Counted from the stretch's first letter, positions 1 to 6,128 are shown. The stretch is DNA of 6,415 bases from JAQGMO01 sp050954505 (GCA_050954505.1 JBPBPY010000100.1:1-6415), one strand, 5' to 3'. The notes: a model not told the origin generated them from the sequence alone. Translations and numbers: made by a program.

Positions 1-1034
1 CGCTGTACGCGCCTGAACTCGGTTACTACACTGGCGGTGCAGCCAAGCTTGGCCGCGATGGTGATTTTACAACCGCACCGGAGATGACTGCGCTTTTCGG
101 CGCCACACTGGCGGGCCTGGTACAGGAGCTCATGGCGCTGTCGTCACCGCAGATCATGGAGTTCGGTGCCGGCACCGGCAAGCTGGCGTTCGACATCCTC
201 ACCGAACTGAAGTTGCAGGGCGTGGCAGTGCACCGCTACGCGATTGTCGAAGTCTCGGGCGAACTGCGCGCGCGCCAGCAGCACATGCTGCGCGAGTTTC
301 CGCAGGTGAGCTGGCTGGACCAGTTTCCACCGGCGTTTTCCGGCGTGGTGGTGGGCAATGAAGTACTCGATGCCATGCCGGTGAATCTGGTGGTCAAGAC
401 AGCACAGGGCTGGCGCGAGCGTGGTGTCGGGCTGGGGCCGAACGGCTTTGCCTATCGCGACCTGCCGTGCGAAGCGGCACTCCTGGCGCAGATACCCCAT
501 GCCGAGCGCCTGCCTGAAGGGTATGTCACTGAAGTCCATCCGATCTCGATCGGCTACATGCAGTCGCTGGCCGCCATGCTGCGTGCCGGCCATGCGGAAA
601 GCGGCCATGGCGCCGCCGCCATCCTGCTCGATTATGGCTTCCCGGCGCATGAATATTATCTGCCGCAGCGCGAAACCGGCACGCTGATGTGCCACTACCG
701 CCATCATGCCCATGACGACCCGTTTTATGTTCCCGGTTTGCAGGACATTACCGCCCATGTCGATTTCACGGCCATGGCGCGCGCGGCCATCGAAGGCGGG
801 CTCGATCTGCTGGGCTACACCAGCCAGGCAGCATTTTTGCTCGATGCCGGGCTGGGCGAAAAGCTGCTGCGCATTTCACCCGATGACCAGCGCCGCTACC
901 TGCCACAGGCCAATGCAGTGCAAAAACTGACGTCGCCGGCCGAGATGGGCGAGCTGTTCAAGGTAATGATGGTCGGCACGCATGTGATCCTGCCCGAGCG
1001 TTTCGACCGCAACGACCGTTGCCACCGGCTCTGA
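1..1034 (+). CDS. MidA/NDUFAF7-family SAM-dependent methyltransferase (5' partial)
   Basis: The reading frame is open from base 3, so the window edge cuts the gene. The 343 visible residues lack roughly 45-50 N-terminal residues compared with the usual 385-400. The ATG at 84 is internal: in-frame sequence before it reads LYAPELGYYTGG...DGDFTTAPEM, the conserved start of this family. Counting from the ATG at 84, a glycine-rich SAM-binding loop EFGAGTGKLAFDIL lies near residues 27-40, then GNEVLDAMPV (about 91-100), LLDYGFPAHEYY (about 181-192), GTLMCHYRHHAHDDP and DITAHVDF. The human relative NDUFAF7 methylates an arginine of complex I subunit NDUFS2 during assembly; the substrate of bacterial members is not established. 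It is cytoplasmic, with no signal peptide or membrane segment seen. The DUF2905 gene follows after one base. Family assignment is firm; the role here is inferred. Confidence 0.93.
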   Translation, partial: LYAPELGYYTGGAAKLGRDGDFTTAPEMTALFGATLAGLVQELMALSSPQIMEFGAGTGKLAFDILTELKLQGVAVHRYAIVEVSGELRARQQHMLREFPQVSWLDQFPPAFSGVVVGNEVLDAMPVNLVVKTAQGWRERGVGLGPNGFAYRDLPCEAALLAQIPHAERLPEGYVTEVHPISIGYMQSLAAMLRAGHAESGHGAAAILLDYGFPAHEYYLPQRETGTLMCHYRHHAHDDPFYVPGLQDITAHVDFTAMARAAIEGGLDLLGYTSQAAFLLDAGLGEKLLRISPDDQRRYLPQANAVQKLTSPAEMGELFKVMMVGTHVILPERFDRNDRCHRL

Positions 1035-1035
1035 C

Positions 1036-1230
1036 ATGCTGCGCTGGTTCCTGGTGATTTTTGTTGCCATGATCTGTTTTTCAGCCGCCTTGCCGTGGCT
1101 GGAAAAACTCGGGGTAGGGCGCTTGCCGGGCGACCTGCGATTCACCATTTTTGGCAAGACCATCTTTCTGCCATTTGCCTCCACTGTGCTGTTGTCAACC
1201 GTGGTGTTCCTGATAGCCCGATTGGTGTAA
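1036..1230 (+). CDS. DUF2905 family small membrane protein
   Basis: This 64-residue protein has two hydrophobic helices, about residues 3-22 and 43-62. They are joined by a short segment carrying LGVGRLPGDLRF (about 25-36), the recognisable core of the DUF2905 family, followed by FGKTIFLPFAS. Length and layout match the family. The ATG lies one base after the TGA of the methyltransferase gene, and I see no clear ribosome binding site in the end of that gene. Translation is therefore probably coupled to the gene upstream. The function is unknown; an inner-membrane location is inferred from the two helices. Confidence 0.9.
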   Translation: MLRWFLVIFVAMICFSAALPWLEKLGVGRLPGDLRFTIFGKTIFLPFASTVLLSTVVFLIARLV

Positions 1231-1312
1231 TCAGGCCACCGGCTACACCGCCACGCTGCACAGCGATTCACGGAACTGCACCCTCATTCTTCTTGCATTG
1301 TGTGGCAAAAAA

Positions 1313-1329
1313 TGTCGGTTTTCTTTACA
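1313..1329 (+). promoter_or_regulatory. Candidate enhancer-binding-protein site upstream of the sigma-54 promoter
   Basis: The segment TGTCGGTTTTCTTTACA has TGT/ACA ends and lies in the AT-rich gap, about 97 bases before the predicted start of transcription. Activators of sigma-54 promoters usually bind 80-150 bases upstream. In PEP-CTERM systems the activator is expected to be the response regulator PrsR. The inverted symmetry is limited to the three terminal bases, so the site rests mostly on position. Confidence 0.25.
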
Positions 1330-1391
1330 GGAACCACGAGCGCACTGATGTGCCATTCGTTAAGCATTTGATATTTCTCAAAATTTCTCGA

Positions 1392-1407
1392 TGGCATAGT
1401 TATTGCT
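1392..1407 (+). promoter_or_regulatory. Sigma-54 (RpoN) -24/-12 promoter
   Basis: TGGCATAGTTATTGCT matches the sigma-54 consensus TGGCACGRNNNTTGCW at all but two defined positions. It keeps the essential GG (1393-1394) and GC (1405-1406) at the required spacing. The transcript would start near 1417-1418, giving a leader of about 40 bases before the ATG at 1458. The next gene encodes a PEP-CTERM protein, a class known to be controlled by RpoN together with PrsK/PrsR in several Proteobacteria, which supports the call. Confidence 0.75.
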
Positions 1408-1457
1408 AAAAGTGCCAGCCAAATTCTTTTTCGGCAATAACACTACAATGGAAAAAA

Positions 1458-2261
1458 ATGAAGAAAAATCATAAAACCGTCGCCGCCCTCGTGGTCATGC
1501 TCGTTTCCCTGGTTGCCGTTCCGGCACAGGCCATGACTGTCTCGGCCAACAGCAATGCCGCAGCACTCGCCAACCTCTTCGGCGGCAACGGCGTCAGCAT
1601 CACGAATGCCACCCTGAGTACTGCAAGCAGCACGGCTGCCGGCACCTTTACCGGCGCCGCTTCGGCAATCGGGTTTGATTCGGGCCTTTTGCTCACCACA
1701 GGCACGGTCGATTGCGCTGTGGGTCCGAACACTGTCGCGAATTGCTACGGTACGGGACAAACCACTTCGTTGGCCTTTGACTTTGAAAGCGCGAGTGGCA
1801 ACCTTTTTTTCAACTATGTATTTGCATCGGAAGAATATCCGGAGTTTGTGGGCACCAGGTTCAATGACAGCTTCGAGCTCCTGCTCAACGGTGTCAATAT
1901 TGCCCTGTTGCCGGATATGACGACCGTTGTGGCCATCAACAACATCAACAGCGACAAGAATGCGCAATACTACCGCTCGAATTCCGACGGCAGCCTCGAC
2001 ACCCAGTACGACGGTTTGACAACGGTTCTGACCGCCCAGGCCACCGGGCTGACAGGCGTCAACCATTTCGAACTTCGAATTGCCGACGTCGGCGATGCGA
2101 TTTTCGACTCTGGCGTATTCCTGCAGGCAGGTACCTTCAGTGCCACGCCATCGGCGCCGCTTTCCGACGTGCCTGAGCCGGCATCGCTGGCCCTGATCGG
2201 TCTGGGCGTGGCAGGCATCGCCGCCGCCCGCCGCAAGCGTGCAATGTCGAAGGCGGCATAA
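1458..2261 (+). CDS. Choice-of-anchor L domain PEP-CTERM sorting protein
   Basis: This 267-residue protein is exported. A basic start (MKKNHK) and hydrophobic core end at a probable signal peptidase site after AQA (residues 23-25). The body carries the choice-of-anchor L signature: FDFESASGNLFFNYVFASEEYPEFVG (about 107-132) with FND at 135-137, then INNINSD (160-166), YDGLTTVLTA (184-193) and IADVGDAIFDSGVFLQAG (208-225). The C-terminus is a textbook PEP-CTERM signal: VPEP at 238-241, a hydrophobic helix 242-257 and the basic cluster RRKR at 258-261. Exosortase would cut and sort it to the envelope or extracellular matrix; no exosortase is in the window. Cys86 and Cys96 may form a disulfide after export. 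The ribosome binding site is weak (GGAAAAAA before the ATG). A sigma-54 promoter precedes and a strong hairpin follows, so this is a one-gene unit. Binding partners are unknown. Confidence 0.93.
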   Translation: MKKNHKTVAALVVMLVSLVAVPAQAMTVSANSNAAALANLFGGNGVSITNATLSTASSTAAGTFTGAASAIGFDSGLLLTTGTVDCAVGPNTVANCYGTGQTTSLAFDFESASGNLFFNYVFASEEYPEFVGTRFNDSFELLLNGVNIALLPDMTTVVAINNINSDKNAQYYRSNSDGSLDTQYDGLTTVLTAQATGLTGVNHFELRIADVGDAIFDSGVFLQAGTFSATPSAPLSDVPEPASLALIGLGVAGIAAARRKRAMSKAA

Positions 2262-2266
2262 GCGCA

Positions 2267-2304
2267 TGCCCCGTTGTCCGGTAATCGAACTGGACAACGG
2301 GGCA
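2267..2304 (+). terminator. Hairpin after the PEP-CTERM gene, probable terminator without U-tract
   Basis: GCCCCGTTGTCC (2268-2279) is perfectly complementary to GGACAACGGGGC (2292-2303). A T-A pair at 2267/2304 extends the stem outward, and one G-T wobble plus two pairs extend it inward, leaving a six-base loop (AATCGA, 2283-2288). It begins six bases after the stop codon. No run of T follows on either strand, so it may stabilise the mRNA 3' end or need Rho rather than act as a classical intrinsic terminator. Confidence 0.6.
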
Positions 2305-2453
2305 AGCATTCGGGGCAGGCGTTTGCTTCGGTGTTCTTGTTCGACCTTTCTGGCCGGGGTTTCAGGTCAAGCTTTCCAGCCCAACTATCACCACCCACGT
2401 CAAGCTTTCGAATATGGCTTCTTGTTGCCCGCCAGCCTGCCCGAGCGAACCGG

Positions 2454-3629
2454 TCAGCGATTCAGGCCGCGCTCGGCATCATAGGCGGCCATCAGAATTT
2501 CACCCAATTGGTCGCGTTCAGCGGCTTCCCTGGCCGCAGCAAGTTCCGGGTTCAGGCGCCGGTCGAACAGTTTCGCCATTCTCCAGTTGCCATGAGTGGA
2601 CTTGGCAATGTCCACAGGCGTTTTTCCTTCACGGTCCTTGATACCGTCGTCAGCACCGGCATTGAGCAGTGCTTCAGCTGGATATTCAAAGCCGGTGTAT
2701 TGCTGGGCTACAAGGTGCAATGCCGTGCGCCCTTGGTTGTCAACGGCATTGATATCGGCGCCACGCTGAGCCAGGAATTCGATCAACTCACCAGGATTGC
2801 GCTTTTCAACTGCTGCAAAGTGGATTGCGGCATTGCCCTGGGTGTCGCGGGCGTTGATGTCGGCACCATGCTCGAGCAATAAATCGATGACTTTCGTGGA
2901 AACCCGGTCGAAGCCATTGCCGATATGTTCGTGCAAAGGCTGGCGCCCATCCTTGGCGACGGCCGACACCTCTGCACCGGCTTCAAGCAGAAGCCGGGCT
3001 GACTGGAGGATCCTGGCAGTGTTTGGTTCCGCAGTCTCGCCGACGGCAAAATGCAATGCACTGAAACCGAAGGCCGGATCCTTGGCATTGATGTCTGCGC
3101 CGCTGGCGATCAGGCTTGCCACCAACTCCGGATCGGTACCGACCAGGGCTGCCTGCAGCCTGGTGGCTTTCATCAAAGGAAACTTGTACAGCCAGCGGGT
3201 CAGCGTCTCGGTGGCTTCATTGATTCCGGGCAGGGGCGGCGCTGACTCCTGCGCCTGGGCCGCATGGGCGGCAGAAGGACTTTCCCGCGCGACCTGTCTT
3301 TCGCCGCCTGGAAGATTTCCTGCGCCGGGCAGCGCTTTCGCCTGGCTTACGAGCTTGGCCTGGAATGTACTTGTGCGCAGTACCGGCGCACTGGCAGGCA
3401 GAGCGGTTCCAGGTTGCACGGCCGCTGGCGCAGCCGAAACCTCAGCTGAAGGTTGATTCGTGCCGGGTGCCGTGGGCTGCGGGACGTGGTTGAACGACGC
3501 TGATCTGGACGGAAACATGGCGCACTTTCTGATTGGCTTGACACTGCCCATTGGTGGTCCGATGGCTGTCCTCGGTTCCATCGGCAACCAGTGCGCCGGA
3601 TGTACGCCGGGTGTGCGCCGCACCATCAT
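2454..3629 (-). CDS. Ankyrin repeat protein
   Basis: This is a 391-residue protein if translation begins at the ATG that overlaps the antiporter stop (ATGA, 3629-3626). Residues 1-130 are rich in Pro, Ala and Ser with no signal peptide or membrane helix, and are probably disordered. About six ankyrin repeats follow at residues 156-183, 188-223, 228-261, 265-297, 300-332 and 335-355. They show typical pieces such as LIASGADINAKD, SALHFAVGE, LLLEHGADINARD and GRTALHLVA. A charged helix (about 360-388) ends the protein. Ankyrin arrays bind other proteins, and this one may act on or with the antiporter, but no partner is shown. The start is uncertain: the first 37 codons include rare ones (AGG, AGA, GGA) and no good ribosome binding site is visible. 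The ATG at 3518 (MFPSRSASF) is a real alternative, giving 354 residues. Confidence 0.85.
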   Translation of the reverse strand: MMVRRTPGVHPAHWLPMEPRTAIGPPMGSVKPIRKCAMFPSRSASFNHVPQPTAPGTNQPSAEVSAAPAAVQPGTALPASAPVLRTSTFQAKLVSQAKALPGAGNLPGGERQVARESPSAAHAAQAQESAPPLPGINEATETLTRWLYKFPLMKATRLQAALVGTDPELVASLIASGADINAKDPAFGFSALHFAVGETAEPNTARILQSARLLLEAGAEVSAVAKDGRQPLHEHIGNGFDRVSTKVIDLLLEHGADINARDTQGNAAIHFAAVEKRNPGELIEFLAQRGADINAVDNQGRTALHLVAQQYTGFEYPAEALLNAGADDGIKDREGKTPVDIAKSTHGNWRMAKLFDRRLNPELAAAREAAERDQLGEILMAAYDAERGLNR

Positions 3630-5425
3630 TCCAAGGCAACGGGCTTCTGGTCCAGGCGCGCTGCCGTATCGCGTTCGAACATTTCTTCCAGCTCTTCACG
3701 GGCCTGCGTGGTCATGGACACCATTTGTTCCTTGTCCTTGTAATATGGATAGACCGCTTGCAGCGTTTCGATATTGTGGGTGCGGAATTTCATTGCCGCC
3801 TGCCTGGCGCGCTCGGCGTCGAAACCCAGCTGTTCGAGCGCCTTGCGCCCCATTTGCAGCGCCGAGTCGAAGGTCTCGCGTTCGATGATGGTCACGCCCC
3901 GGTCCATCAAGTCATAGTAATGGCTGACATTGCGCGCACGCGCCAGAATCGGCAGGTCGGGAAAATCGCGCCGCACCGCTTCCACCAGTTTCAGGCTGTC
4001 TTCGACACCGTCGATGGCCACCACCAGTGCGCGTGCCTTGGCTGCCCCTGCTGCATGCATGAGTTCGATGCGGCTGGCGTCGCCATAGAAGACCTTGAAG
4101 CCGAACTTGCGCAGCAGGTCGATCTGGTCGGGGTCATGGTCGAGCACCGTCAGCTGTACCCTGTTGAGGCGCAGCAGGCGTCCGACGATCTGGCCGAAGC
4201 GGCCGAAACCGGCGATGATGACATGGTCTTCCTTGCTCTCCACAATGTCGTCGGGGCGCTTGTTGTGGGCGCGAAAGCGCGGCAGGATCACCCGGTCGCG
4301 CAGCAGCAGAAGGAGCGGCGTCATGACCATCGACAGCGCGACCACGACCACCAGGATCGACGAAGTCTCGGCGCTGAATACCCGCGCGGTGGCGGCGGCG
4401 CCAAACACGACAAAGGAAAACTCGCCACCCTGGGCCAGCAGGGCGGTAAACAATACCTGCTCGCCCTTGGCAATGCCGAAGCGGCGCCCGAGGAAATACA
4501 GCACGGTCGCCTTGATGGCCAGAAAACCGGCAGCCAGTCCCAGCACCAGCAGCGGCTGGGCAAAAAACACGCCGAAGTCGACCGACATGCCCACCGCAGT
4601 AAAGAACAGGCCCATCAGCAAACCCTTGAACGGTTCCAGATCGGACTCCAGCGCATGACGGTATTCCGAGTCGGCCAACAGCACGCCGGCCAGGAAAGCG
4701 CCCAGCGCCGCCGACAGGCCTACCGACTGCATCAGCATGGCAATCGCAATCACCAGCAGCAAGGCAAAGGAGGTGAAGATCTCGCGCACATTGGTCTTGG
4801 CGACAATGCGAAACAGCGGCCGCACCAGGAAGCGGCCGCCGATGATCAATGCTGCCACCACCGCAATCACCCTCAGGGCGCCCATCCAGCCCTGGCCGTC
4901 GCCGGTGTCGGCTTCGCCGAGGAAGGGGATCAAGGCAATCATGGGAATGGCAGCAATGTCCTGGAACAGCAGGATGGCGAATGCCGCCGAACCGGCCGAA
5001 GTCGACATCAGGTTGCGTTCGTTGATGGTGGCCAGCGAGATGGCGGTCGAGGAGAGCGACAGGCCCAAGGCGCCGATCAGGGCGACTTTCCAGCCAATGC
5101 CAAGCAGCACTGCGCCGGCGAACATGGCAACGCTCACGCAAACCACCTGGGCGCCGCCCCAGCCAAAAATCGGTTTGCGCATTGCCCACAGGCGCTTGGG
5201 TTCCAGTTCCAGGCCAATCAGGAACAGCAGCAGGACGACGCCAAACTCGGAAGCGTGCAGGATATCCTCGACTTCGGTGACCAGGCCGATGCCCCAGGGA
5301 CCGATGGCCACGCCAGCGGCCAGGTAGCCCAGCACCGAACCCAGGCCCAGCCGTTTGGCGATCGGCACCGCGATGACGGCGGCGGTCAGGTAGGCCAGGA
5401 TCAGAAGAAGCAGGTTCGATTGCAT
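3626..5425 (-). CDS. kefC: KefC-like glutathione-gated CPA2 cation:proton antiporter
   Basis: This 599-residue inner-membrane protein would export K+ in exchange for H+, acidifying the cytoplasm during electrophile stress. Residues 1-375 form the Na+/H+ exchanger domain with about 12-13 helices. It contains GSVLGYLAAG (29-38), GLELEP (71-76), FQDIAAIP (154-161) and the regulatory loop HALESDLEPFKG (257-268). Residues 400-520 are a RCK/TrkA-N domain with the nucleotide-binding loop GFGRFG (406-411) and the acidic LDHDPD (428-433). Arg416, Arg516 and Asn551 fall where I recall glutathione-contacting residues in E. coli KefC. The frame opens further to an ATG at 5533, but those 36 residues are unlike the family. 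The ATG at 5425 gives MQSNLLLLILAYL, the normal start, with GGA about ten bases upstream. No KefF/KefG quinone reductase is next to it. Its stop overlaps the ankyrin gene start. KefB and KefC cannot be told apart with certainty here. Confidence 0.92.
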   Translation of the reverse strand: MQSNLLLLILAYLTAAVIAVPIAKRLGLGSVLGYLAAGVAIGPWGIGLVTEVEDILHASEFGVVLLLFLIGLELEPKRLWAMRKPIFGWGGAQVVCVSVAMFAGAVLLGIGWKVALIGALGLSLSSTAISLATINERNLMSTSAGSAAFAILLFQDIAAIPMIALIPFLGEADTGDGQGWMGALRVIAVVAALIIGGRFLVRPLFRIVAKTNVREIFTSFALLLVIAIAMLMQSVGLSAALGAFLAGVLLADSEYRHALESDLEPFKGLLMGLFFTAVGMSVDFGVFFAQPLLVLGLAAGFLAIKATVLYFLGRRFGIAKGEQVLFTALLAQGGEFSFVVFGAAATARVFSAETSSILVVVVALSMVMTPLLLLLRDRVILPRFRAHNKRPDDIVESKEDHVIIAGFGRFGQIVGRLLRLNRVQLTVLDHDPDQIDLLRKFGFKVFYGDASRIELMHAAGAAKARALVVAIDGVEDSLKLVEAVRRDFPDLPILARARNVSHYYDLMDRGVTIIERETFDSALQMGRKALEQLGFDAERARQAAMKFRTHNIETLQAVYPYYKDKEQMVSMTTQAREELEEMFERDTAARLDQKPVALE

Positions 5426-5537
5426 GCAGTGAGTTCCAGGTGGGGGAAATTGGGTACAGGTTACCGGTGCCGGGCCTGCTGCGAAAGCCTCTTTTCTGCG
5501 CGCCGATAAAAAATTGTAAAAGAATCCAAACAAGTCC

Positions 5538-5567
5538 TTTCCAGCATGCCCATGCTGCGCTTATAAT
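5538..5567 (+). promoter_or_regulatory. Possible upstream promoter (TTTCCA / TATAAT)
   Basis: A perfect -10 hexamer TATAAT (5562-5567) is preceded, at 18 bases, by TTTCCA (5538-5543), which matches the -35 consensus at four of six positions. It points toward the tRNA genes and would start transcription near 5574, giving a second, upstream promoter for the operon. The spacer contains the palindrome described separately. Confidence 0.4.
5542..5557. promoter_or_regulatory. Perfect palindrome, candidate operator
   Basis: CAGCATG (5542-5548) and CATGCTG (5551-5557) are exact inverted repeats separated by CC. The even two-base spacing is typical of a site for a dimeric DNA-binding protein. It sits in the spacer of a possible promoter reading toward the tRNA genes and about 120 bases upstream of the antiporter start, so it could act on either side. 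The cognate protein is unknown. Confidence 0.35.
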
Positions 5568-5685
5568 TTCGCGCCGGAACAGGAATATGCAGGAATCAGT
5601 GCAACAGGCGGTTTAGTGACGCGCCCCCACGTAGTGAAGTGGTCAGGCTGAGAAAACCGAATTGTCTCGCATCGCATTTTTCCAG

Positions 5686-5714
5686 TTGACAAAGGTGATG
5701 TGCTCCAATATAGT
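5686..5714 (+). promoter_or_regulatory. Sigma-70 promoter of the tRNA-tuf operon
   Basis: TTGACA (5686-5691) is a perfect -35 element. Exactly 17 bases later comes TATAGT (5709-5714), one mismatch from the -10 consensus. Transcription would start around 5721, leaving a 5' leader of only about eight bases before tRNA-Tyr at 5729. The G-rich TTGGGG after the -10 could serve as a discriminator for growth-rate or ppGpp control, which is inference. Confidence 0.85.
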
Positions 5715-5728
5715 TTGGGGTTCCCTGC

Positions 5729-5814
5729 GGAGGGGTGGCCGAGTGGTTAATGGCAGCAGACTGTAAATCTGCCCTCTTACGAGTACGCTGGTTCGAATCC
5801 AGCCCCCTCCACCA
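5729..5814 (+). tRNA. tRNA-Tyr (anticodon GTA)
   Basis: This is an 86-base class II tRNA. The acceptor stem GGAGGGG pairs with CCCCTCC and is followed by A and an encoded CCA (5812-5814). The anticodon stem GCAGA/TCTGC encloses the loop CTGTAAA with anticodon GTA at 5763-5765. A long variable arm (around 5773-5786) is as expected for bacterial tRNA-Tyr, and the T-arm is GCTGG-TTCGAAT-CCAGC. It is the first gene of the tRNA-tuf transcript. Confidence 0.98.
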
Positions 5815-5925
5815 AGTGTGGAGCGCAGCGGAAAAAGCAGTTGCAGTGTAGTAAAAGCGAGCAAGCGCAATACGGAAGGAATGCAGTACCGGACAAGTAG
5901 TTCAGCAGCAGTGGTGGTCACCCTT

Positions 5926-5999
5926 GCGGGTGTAGCTCAATGGTAGAGCTGAAGCCTTCCAAGCTTATGACGAGGGTTCGATTCCCTTCACCCGCTCCA
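5926..5999 (+). tRNA. tRNA-Gly (anticodon TCC)
   Basis: This is a 74-base tRNA. The acceptor stem GCGGGTG pairs with CACCCGC, followed by T and an encoded CCA. The D-arm is GCTC...GAGC, the anticodon loop CTTCCAA has TCC at 5958-5960, and the T-arm is GAGGG-TTCGATT-CCCTT. The outermost anticodon-stem pair is a G-A mismatch (5951/5967). It follows tRNA-Tyr after 111 bases, a spacer similar in size to the one I recall in the E. coli tyrU-glyT cluster; that spacer holds nothing else I recognise. Confidence 0.97.
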
Positions 6000-6043
6000 G
6001 TTTTCAACGGAAACGCCAATCGATCGGCGGGTTCGGCAGGATA

Positions 6044-6118
<75 letters not shown>

Positions 6119-6128
6119 GAATTTGCAA

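Larger units (their letters stand above)
5426..5728. other. Divergent intergenic region between kefC and the tRNA operon
   Basis: About 300 bases lie between the antiporter start and tRNA-Tyr, with no supported gene. From left to right there is the antiporter leader, with no clear sigma-70 promoter that I can recognise on the minus strand, and an A-rich stretch at 5506-5530. Next come a palindrome at 5542-5557, a TATAAT at 5562-5567, a GC-rich stretch (5571-5660), and the near-consensus promoter at 5686-5714. The only long frame crossing part of it is an antisense reading of the tRNA, which I reject. Confidence 0.7.

Noticed and set aside
84..86. ATG at 84 as start of the methyltransferase
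   Set aside because: Family-typical residues (LYAPELGYYTGG, DGDFTTAPE) are encoded in frame upstream up to the window edge.
1448..1474. Short frame (eight codons) starting at an ATG ten bases before the PEP-CTERM start
   Set aside because: It overlaps the real start, has no ribosome binding site and looks like a by-product of the A-rich leader.
1443..2309. Minus-strand frame of 288 codons opposite the PEP-CTERM gene
   Set aside because: The + strand has signal peptide, domain motifs and PEP-CTERM signal; the antisense product has no recognisable features.
2366..2409. Direct repeat GTCAAGCTTTC (2366-2376 and 2399-2409)
   Set aside because: Two 11-base copies 33 bases apart in an intergenic gap, with no third copy or associated structure; could be chance.
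2274..3456. Overlapping + strand frames opposite the ankyrin gene
   Set aside because: Antisense shadows of the ankyrin repeats; no motifs or ribosome binding sites found.
3551..5509. Open frame of 652 codons on the + strand opposite the antiporter gene
   Set aside because: It is the antisense shadow of kefC. Its product is rich in Gln, His, Gly and Arg with no recognisable motif, while the minus strand encodes a full-length, well-conserved antiporter.
5426..5533. N-terminal extension of the antiporter from an ATG at 5533
   Set aside because: The 36 extra residues do not resemble the family, and the ATG at 5425 gives the normal N-terminus with a plausible ribosome binding site.
5643..5921. 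Minus-strand frame of 92 codons covering the tRNA-Tyr gene
   Set aside because: Its GGGGWIRTS segment is the reverse complement of a tRNA gene, a well-known source of false hypothetical proteins.
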